Shown here: in pieces, positions 57,400 through 64,000 of the stretch | How the letters are laid out: the number at the start of each line of letters is the position of its first letter | How positions within the stretch are numbered: the first letter of the stretch is position 1 | Assembly: GCA_963978895.1 (NCBI GenBank) | Contig: OZ022240.1 | Span: 11,753,807-11,817,806 of the forward strand | Direction of reading: 5' to 3' | Source: Erpobdella octoculata | Lineage: Eukaryota; Annelida; Clitellata; Hirudinida; Erpobdellidae | Length of the DNA stretch: 64,000 nucleotides | Notes under the pieces: model-generated | Database searches by the model: none | The model's input: only the letters and a program-made list of their open reading frames with translations | What the model was told of the DNA's origin: nothing | Made by a program: the position numbers and the translations under genes

Positions 57400-57790
57400 T
57401 CACCCCAATAATCAACGAGTCACCTTTTATAAAGCAGAAGCAGTTCACAACCATTGTGTGTGTTCTAAACACTGTTTCCGTTCAGGATTGATCCGCTCGA
57501 CACTTGGAATGCACTCGATAAAATTTGTAGGTCCTAAGATCTGGAATTCTCTGCCGCATGACATCAACCAAAGTTCTCTCAGCTCATTCAAGGCTTCTCT
57601 GAAAAACTACCTGCTGCACAAGACTTTGAAAGACTTCATACCAATTCAGGGAAGATATTTGCTCTTTTGTAAATTTTTACTTCTTTTACAATTTTATGTA
57701 CAGGGTTACAGTCTCGCATGAACATTTGTTCTTTTTTTGTTGCCCCTTATTTGTTTTTTTGTCGAAATTGGGATTTTTTAATAAATAAAT
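57395..57790 (+). pseudogene. CR1/L2-like LINE 3' end
   Basis: LIRSTLGMHSIKFVGPKIWN, SLPHDINQSS and FKASLKNYLL is the usual C-terminus of CR1/L2-type RT proteins; it ends near 57721, then a short 3' UTR with AATAAATAAAT. 5'-truncated at (TA)n. Confidence 0.7.
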
Positions 57791-57796
57791 TTGTGG

Positions 57797-57797
<1 letters not shown>

Positions 57798-57846
<49 letters not shown>
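57798..57846. repeat. (TA)n tract
   Basis: Target of the following hAT; continues after it at 59587-59644. Confidence 0.9.
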
Positions 57847-57849
<3 letters not shown>

Positions 57850-58199
57850 GGATGTCACGGGTACCCGAACCCGAGTTTGGTACTACCCGGTCTTTTTCTG
57901 ATACCCGAACTCGAACCCGAAAGTGTGAAAACTTGATACCCGAACCCGAAAATGTGAAAACTTGATACCCGAACCCGAACTCGAACCCGAAAATGTGAAA
58001 ACTTGATACCCGAACCCGAACTCGAACCCGAAAATTTATAAGCCTAATACCCGAACTCGGAGTTGTGAACAAATAAATTTTTTTAGTAAATAAATATTTA
58101 TTCCAGTTTTAAAAATAGCAACACAAACAGAGTTTTCATAACTTTTCTAGTTTATTAAAAATGAAATAGTATTAGGAACCGATTTCAGGCAAGTTGTAC

Positions 58200-58585
58200 T
58201 TCATAAACAACAGTTTTTCTGCTGTCTTGCCTGATAATCGGTTCCTTAGCGGTTCATAAATAATTGCAGCACCACTGAACAACTGTTCCGATGGAACGCT
58301 GGTAACTGGGGCCGCCAAGTAGCGTTTTTTTTTTATAATAGTTTATAGTCCTTTACACCAAGTGTTTTAAGACTGAAACGACTGTGTCAGAAGCACCTAA
58401 GTACTTCCAGTCGTGGATCATAATTTGATCCTTTTAACTTTTCCCTCCTCCTTTCTCCAGGCTTGGGACTGGTTTGCAAAAGCAAGGCGGAGTTCCAAGT
58501 AGCGTTTAGCGATCACCGCTAAATTTGGAAAGTTTGTTCTGTTATCTTTCCACAACAAAAGAGGGTCTTCGTCTAAAGTGATAAA
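58200..58585 (-). pseudogene. hAT transposase dimerisation domain, split by SINE
   Basis: Skipping 58328-58507 (SINE plus one duplication), the minus frame reads LWKDNRTNFPNLAVIAKRYL, AAPVTSVPSEQLFSGAA and EKLLFMKYNLP, a clear hAT C-terminus. No other transposase domain is left. Confidence 0.85.
58328..58494 (-). mobile_element. SINE or RTE-like 3' fragment, exact 13-bp duplication
   Basis: CCAAGTAGCGTTT at 58315-58327 and 58495-58507. Same unit as 28766-28936, inserted within transposase codons. Confidence 0.85.
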
Positions 58586-59583
58586 TTACAAGTTTTGTTG
58601 AAGTAACATATTATACTAATCCCGAGCCGTAGAAGTTTTGTATTATCACCTTTGCGTAACAAATAACACAAATACGTCATTTTATTGGTGAGTGTGTAAG
58701 CTAGACCACTTATCCGTTTGATTATCAGGCCGGACCGAGCCGCGAACGAACTAAAATAATTAAGCCTCCTTCGGTCGAAGAAATCGCGGATAGCCATGAC
58801 TCTTAACTTTTTACTTCAGTTATATAACCTTATATTTATTCATTCATATACTCAAAGTTTTTCTGATAAAACAAAGACCCTTTGTTATAAAGATAATCTT
58901 GCATAATCCTAAACTTTAACTGGCAAAGTCTATAAATGATCTATGCGTCACAGTCATTTTATTGGCAAATGTGTAAGCTAGAACACTAATCCGCTCGATT
59001 ACCCGACCGGACCGAGCAGCGAAACCAATTAATAAATCACAATAATTTAAGCGGTAACGTATTATACTAATCGCAAGCCATGCAAGTTTTATATTATCAC
59101 CTTTGCGTAACAAATAACACAAATAGGTCATTTTATTGGTGAGTGTGTAAGCTAGACCACTAATCCGCCTGATTATCTCGCCGGACTGAGCCGCGAATGA
59201 ACTAAAATAATAAGGCCTCCTTCGGCCAAGGAAATCACATTATTTGGAAAGCTAAAAAAATAACTTGTTAGAGTTTATTCAATACGTGTAATGTCCAATG
59301 GATGAATTGATCGCTCTTGTTTGTATATGTATATACACTAGGTAAATTTAAAATCAATCCGGGAATTTGAAATCATAAGCCAGTACCCGAACCCGGTTTT
59401 TGGAAAACTACAAACCCGAACCCGAAAACCTGAGTTTCACAAACCCGAACCCGAACCCGAAAACTCGAGTTTTACAAACCCGAACCCGAAAACTCTAGTT
59501 TCACAAACCCGAACCCGAAAACTCTAGTTTCACAAACCCGAACTCGAACCCGAAAACTCCAAAAAGTACTACCCGTGACATCC

Positions 59584-59586
<3 letters not shown>

Positions 59587-59644
<58 letters not shown>
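59587..59644. repeat. (TA)n tract
   Basis: Right continuation of the hAT target. Confidence 0.9.
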
Positions 59645-59646
<2 letters not shown>

Positions 59647-59937
59647 GTTTCCTATAAAAGAGTATCTTGAACTGTCTGATTAATCAGACAGTTCAAGATA
59701 CTCTTTTATTGATTTGATTAATTTTAATTGATTTAAGGCCTAATTCATGTCAGAAACATTAAATTCATATAATTTCATCCAGAATAAAGCTTTCCTGAAA
59801 GTTTTAGAGCTCTAGGTGGTCGAAAAGTGGGAAAGCGACAGGGAGCGTGAGAGCAAGCGGGAAAGGAAACGGGAGCGCGAGAGAAAAACAATAGAAAAAC
59901 CTCTAAAAAGCCCGGGCAACGCCGGGCACCCCGCTAG
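59645..59937 (+). mobile_element. Short Helitron-like element
   Basis: Palindrome, conserved block (59695-59825), GGGAAAGCGACAGGGAGC minisatellite and 3' end CCCGGGCAACGCCGGGCACC, then CCGCTAG (hairpin CCCGG/CCGGG) followed by T. The 5' boundary is uncertain. Confidence 0.6.
59654..59709. repeat. Perfect 56-bp palindrome
   Basis: ATAAAAGAGTATCTTGAACT on the left is mirrored exactly on the right; centre GATTAATC at 59678-59685. Sits directly beside the block shared with 1935-2070. Confidence 0.92.
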
Positions 59938-60146
59938 TGTTATATAGCAACCGAATTATATAACAAAATCAAAGTTATAATCAAATATATAATATCACCG
60001 ACGTGTTAATGATTAATGTGTTAATGAAACCTCTAAAAATCCCGGGCAAAGCTGGGCACCCCACTAGTGTTATATAACAACCGAATTATATAACAAAATC
60101 AAAGTTATAATCAAATATATAATATCACCGACGTGTTTTGGAGTTA
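59899..60146. repeat. 130-bp tandem duplication across a Helitron end
   Basis: The CTAG end recurs at 59937 and 60067, each followed by GTTATATA.CAACCGAATT and ATATCACCGACGTGTT. The second copy has the decayed end GGGCACCCCACTAG. Confidence 0.8.
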
Positions 60147-62822
60147 CTCTCCATTATCAAGGTTAAAATTTCAACAAAAGAAAAGAAAGAAGACCGCCAC
60201 CAAAAGACGGTGGTCATTCTACTGAGCATTTGGCCAAAAGAAATAAACTGAAAACATCAAATTCAATCAACCTAAAAATAAGTCCAACAATCAGTAATTT
60301 ATATTAAGTTTTGTTAACCAAAATATATTAATGTATTAACATATCAATAATATATAACCAATAATCATTAACATAATAACTTATAATATATAAGCCATTA
60401 TTTTTTTCTTTTTTCGCGTTGTTACGTTGATGTTGCCCACAAGATGGGGGAACATCTCTCGGACAGACCCCTCAATGTCACTTGTGACTTCGACATTCTC
60501 TGGAACTCTCACCGGCACTGACATCTCGGGAACAGATGTAAGGTTTTCTTGAGCAAAGAACTGACTGATCAGGTTCACTCAGCCTTTCATTCTGAACTGG
60601 TTAATAAATGAGTGTTGAGTTGTGTATATTTCATGTAGCGACACCCTAAGTCTCACGACCTTATCTTTTTACATATTACAACAACATTTTAATACATTTT
60701 TGACAAAAGCTTCTTTTAAGCATATTTTATTGTTATTTCAACCGAGATTTCTTCTCGAACTTTCTCCAGAACCTTATCCTCTTGCTCACTTGTCTTGTTT
60801 CATCTCTCACCACTTTAGAACCGCTTTCTCGATAATCCATGTGCATCCTTGTAGACTTTGGGTCATATAGTTTTAGGACCTGTGGGAAACTATCAAACTA
60901 TTTGTTAATTTCCGGACCATGGCGTAAGATCAAGAGAGCTTCTTTTATTCTCAATTGTCTAACATCTCTTTCCATAGTCAGCACAGTAACATTATCCAAA
61001 AGAGTTTGTCGCTTCAGGTTACAATTATGAATGTAATAGAAATGCTGTAAGATGCTTCTATTCTGTAAGTGCATTGTAAGACGTCTGGACAAAGCAGTCG
61101 TTGTTGATCCGATGTACCTATCCATCCACCTTACAATGTGGAATCCGGTATTTAAATTGATACACCAGATGTGTCGACTGCAAAAAGTCTTTCTTTGGAG
61201 CACAGCTATTTTTATCACCAAGTTATAAGTTTTTAGATTTTTGTAGAAGATATTGAAATGCATTGGATCTTTTGTGATGGGAGCAACAAAGGAGGTCAAA
61301 ATTCCACGAAGAACCTTTTCATCAATTTTATAATTTCTATGCATTTGTGCAGAGTAATATAGAGAGATAGAATTCTTGGACTCAACATCTTCAGCACCAG
61401 CATTAGTATTCCTAGATTTTAGGGTTCTATCAACAAACATTTCTATTAAGCGATCCACAAAGGTATAGTTATTGTCAACCAAAACTTGTTTGATATGTTG
61501 AACCTCCAAGTGAAACGAGCTCCAGTCCTCACTAAACTTATAAGCTCTATGTAGATAGCTATTGACAACACTTCTTTTGTATTGTTCAGGACAGTCACTG
61601 TCTGCATTGAGGCAGGAGCCATTATCCGTCGGCTTGTGATAGACCTGACTATGAAGTCGTGATCCATCACCCCTAATCAATGTGTCAAAAAAATGAATTT
61701 CGTTTTTATCATTAGACAATTCGTATGTGAAATGAAGAACAGAGTTTTCTTGAAAGTATTTCTGTAAAAGTGGTATTTCGTCATCTGTGTTAACAACCAG
61801 GAAAATGTCATCCACATATTGAACATAGATAGGTGGTCTAGGATACTTTGCAAAAACCAACTCTTCAATATGTCCCATATAAAAGTTAGCTAACATTGGT
61901 CCCAACGGAAAGCCCATGGCTACGCCATCCACTTGTAGATACAATTTTTCCGTCCGGATGCCAAAATGGTGCTTGTGTTGTACAGGTGTAGAGTATGTCT
62001 TTTAGCACTTGCTCTGGTATTGTCGGTGGAGTCATATGTTCATTGTGATAAACATATTGACAAATAATTGAAATCGTGTGATCAACTGGAACATTCGTAA
62101 ATAAGCTTTCGACGTCAAGCGATGCAAGTCGACCCTGAATGTCATGCTGTGAACGCACCAAGTCTATGTATGTAGAAGAAGATTTACACGTATATCTGTT
62201 CGGACAGTAAGGAGTTATGATGCTATTGATGTATTTAGCCAATGCATAAGTAGGAGATGGAATTTGAGAAATTATTGGTCTCAACGGGTAATTTTCTTTA
62301 TGGGTTTTAACTGTATCATATAAGTATCCTGGTTGAAATTCACCAATTAATTTATGCACATTAGCATTAATATGTTGGTTGATTAATTCTATATAATGAT
62401 TCACTTTCCGTTTCACTTCATCTGTTGGATTCTTGTTGATTTCCCTAAATCGGTTTTTGTCCAGAGTAATTTCACTGAGCTTTGCAATGTAATCCAATCG
62501 ATTCATCAACACATATATATCAGTCTTATCAGCTCTTAAAACAATAATATCCTTGTTACATTTTAATGAACTAGCAGCTTCAACAAATCGTCTGGGAATA
62601 ACCAAAACTGAATGAGAGTTACGATGTTTCTTACCTTCTCGTATCAGTTCAAGCCGTATATCATCATGGACTGATATTTTTCAGAGACTTCCAACCTCAG
62701 TAAATCCTCGTATAACACCTAAAGTTGAGTTTGTTTGAACAATGGATCATACCTTGGCTTTAGATGAAAATTGACTCCCAAATTGAGAAAATCCAGTTGG
62801 TCTCTAGTCAAAACATGATCAG
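60130..62822 (-). mobile_element. Penelope-like element C, decayed
   Basis: 5'-truncated at (TA)n (62823-62850). RT, GIY-YIG and a C-terminal tail are recognisable on the minus strand, followed by an AT-rich 3' UTR to about 60130, where a weak hammerhead-like sequence (TTGATAATGGAGAG...CTCCAAAAC) may be a decayed ribozyme. Confidence 0.82.
60381..62822 (-). pseudogene. PLE C RT/GIY-YIG polyprotein, broken
   Basis: Minus: LDFLNLGVNFHLKPRYDPLF (62800-62720), with a stop and frame change; 62605-61886 with RPIISQIPSPTYALAKYIN and ASLDVESLFTNVPVD; frameshift near 61930; 61944-60898 with GVAMGFPLGP (S to F), catalytic YVDDIF intact, nuclease YIGSTTTALSRRLTMH and RQLRIKEALLIL. The tail 60578-60381 ends LVGNINVTTRKKKK. 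Multiple lesions, not functional. Confidence 0.85.
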
Positions 62823-62853
62823 AAATATATATATATATATACCTATATATATA

Positions 62854-62958
62854 CTAGCGGGGTGCCCGGCGTTGCCCGGGCTTTTTAGAGGTATTTCTAT
62901 CGTTTTTCTCTCACGCTCCCGTTTCCTTTCCCGCTAGCTCTCACACTCCCGGTCGCTT
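62854..62958 (-). mobile_element. Helitron 3' end fragment
   Basis: Minus strand ends CCCGGGCAACGCCGGGCACC, then CCGCTAG and T, preceded by the GGGAAAGCGACCGGGAG minisatellite. Truncated at 62958. Confidence 0.65.
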
Positions 62959-63021
62959 TCCCACTTGAACACAACACTCGACTATGAATGGGTACGAATC
63001 AATGCTCGATAGTATATAAGT

Positions 63022-63199
63022 GGCGTGGTGGCTAAGCGGTAAAGCGTTCGCCTGTCACCTTGTAGGTCGGCGGTTCGAATCTCACTGGCGTCACCATCGT
63101 AGCTCCCTTAAGCAAGGAGTTTACACTCATTGCTCAGGTTGAGTGTCTCGCAGGGTTAACTAACTCCTTTCACTAACCTTAAAAAAAAAAAAAAAAAAA
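63022..63199 (+). mobile_element. tRNA-derived SINE, complete, 9-bp duplication
   Basis: TATATAAGT at 63013-63021 and 63200-63208. Head GTGGCTAAGCGGTAAAGCG, B box CGGTTCGAATCTC, body CTTAAGCAAGGAGTT...GCTCAGG, A-run of about 19. The empty site is seen at 39428, where the same flanking sequence lacks the SINE. Confidence 0.88.
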
Positions 63200-63280
63200 T
63201 ATATAAGTTGTACGGCTTACAATCCGTCACTAGCTAATTTAATAGCTATCGAAGATATATGTTTTATGATATATATTATA

Positions 63281-63596
63281 AGGAAACATAGCATTGATAT
63301 GTTTTTATGAGCCACATATATCAGAAACTTGGATGGCTTATAATCCACCAGAAAATAACGCAAATATAAATGTCTCAACTTCAGACTCGAACCCACGACT
63401 GTCGGATCGGAAACACCGCCTCGCATCATGCCAACTACCTTACCATCTGTGCCACTTCCACCGCCAGAAAACAGTGGGTTCGTGTCTGAAGTTGAGACAT
63501 TTATATTTGCGTTATTTCGTGGTGGATTGTAAGCCATCCAGGTTTCTGATATATGTGGCTCGTAAAAACATATCAACGCTATATTTCCTTATAATA

Positions 63597-63600
<4 letters not shown>
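63281..63600. mobile_element. tRNA-like repeat forming a long inverted repeat
   Basis: Arms 63281-63396 and about 63474-63590 (GATATGTTTTTATGAGCCAC...ATTTATATTTGCGTTAT) pair around a minus-strand tRNA-like head (63390-63465, B box GTGGGTTCGAGTCTG). The unit ends at (TA)n (63601-63636). Same arrangement as 56510-56710. Confidence 0.7.
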
Positions 63601-63636
<36 letters not shown>

Positions 63637-63641
<5 letters not shown>

Positions 63642-63890
63642 TGTAAGATGGCATAAGATTTTCTTTAAGACAAGCTCGATTAAAAATGAGTCTCCATTTA
63701 GCCGCTATGAGTTTTATAGATACTTTCTCAATATTTCGGAACAACGTTTTTTGTCTACTGCAACACGTATTAAGAAAAGTATTAACATTTAAAACCTTCT
63801 TTATTTCAGCCTAAACGTCCCGTAAGTCTGTATCTATAAAACTCATAGCGGCTAAATGGAGACTCATTTTTAATGGAGCTTGTCTTAAAG

Positions 63891-63951
<61 letters not shown>
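63637..63951. mobile_element. Inverted pair of PLE pseudo-LTR ends with (TA)n on both sides
   Basis: Minus 63637-63710 encodes [20 protein letters not shown]; plus 63835-63893 encodes IKLIAAKWRLIFNGACLKEN. The two face outward, each running into (TA)n (63601-63636, 63893-63951). The centre (63720-63830) is non-coding. Confidence 0.75.
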
Positions 63952-63954
<3 letters not shown>

Positions 63955-64000
63955 GCATCTGCGTCCCGATATCGTTATCTCGAATTCAATCGAGATTTCA
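63952..64000 (-). mobile_element. Fragment of the 42-kb Helitron interior
   Basis: AAGCATCTGCGTCCC and ATCGTTATCTCG match the reverse complement of 42762-42785. Continues beyond the window. Confidence 0.5.

Larger units (their letters stand above)
57847..59586 (-). mobile_element. hAT element in a (TA)n tract, with nested SINE
   Basis: TAGGGATGTCACGGGTA at the left and its inverse TACCCGTGACATCCCTA at the right, flanked by ATATATAT on both sides. CCCGAACCCGAA arrays lie at 57858-58065 and 59385-59560. A module with GTGTAAGCTAGACCACTAAT is present about three times (58690, 58970, 59145). The truncated relative is at 28334-29322. Confidence 0.88.

Noticed and set aside
60130..60180. Third hammerhead in PLE C
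   Set aside because: TTGATAA and AAAA replace CTGANGA and GAAA; at best a decayed motif, so not annotated as a ribozyme.

Overview
The window is AT-rich nuclear DNA from an animal, almost certainly an invertebrate. There are no prokaryotic features (operons, CRISPR, Shine-Dalgarno genes). The only host gene I can support is two minus-strand exons (38750-38933 and 50795-50920) of a LIM-domain-only (LMO/rhombotin, Drosophila Beadex-like) transcription cofactor. Their LIM2 residues and intron phase match the family, and the residue choices look protostome-like. The species cannot be fixed from sequence alone.

Nearly everything else is transposable-element DNA, much of it nested. Left part (1-15.8 kb): a hAT nested in another hAT (376-1224). 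Then comes a four-level nest: a tRNA-derived SINE split by a hAT (3215-15674, TSD AACACTGT), split by a full-length Ty3/gypsy element (3874-14651, TSD ACCCA), whose 3' LTR is split by an RNase H-bearing LINE (10563-14496, 9-bp TSD). The gypsy element has integrase upstream of reverse transcriptase, the unusual Gmr1-type order.

Middle (16-36.7 kb): Helitrons, hATs with CCGAAC-type subterminal arrays, a spliced hAT transposase pseudogene, a Ty1/copia scrap, a nearly complete Penelope-like element (PLE A, 23168-28184) with one long RT plus GIY-YIG frame and pseudo-LTRs, and a decayed PLE (B) carrying a hAT insertion and a canonical-looking hammerhead ribozyme. An R2/NeSL-type LINE fragment and an internally deleted piggyBac follow.

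LMO intron (38934-50794): 11.86 kb, of which about 11.6 kb lies between the ends of one old hAT (39095-50739). That hAT has collected Helitrons (one with a 2-kb nested TIR element), PLE pieces including a second hammerhead, a 346-bp tandem repeat and a second Gmr1-like gypsy element whose RT-IN region is replaced by an unrecognised in-frame segment.

Right part (51-64 kb): a FLYWCH-type MULE whose ends are minisatellites, a Tol2-like hAT inside gypsy debris, tRNA-like inverted SINE pairs with (TA)n tails, a CR1/L2-like LINE 3' end, a hAT interrupted by a SINE/RTE-like insert, Helitron ends, and a third decayed PLE (C). PLE pseudo-LTRs, Helitrons and tRNA-like repeats repeatedly abut long (TA)n tracts. 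All coordinates come from reading by eye; family assignments rest on motifs, not on database searches.
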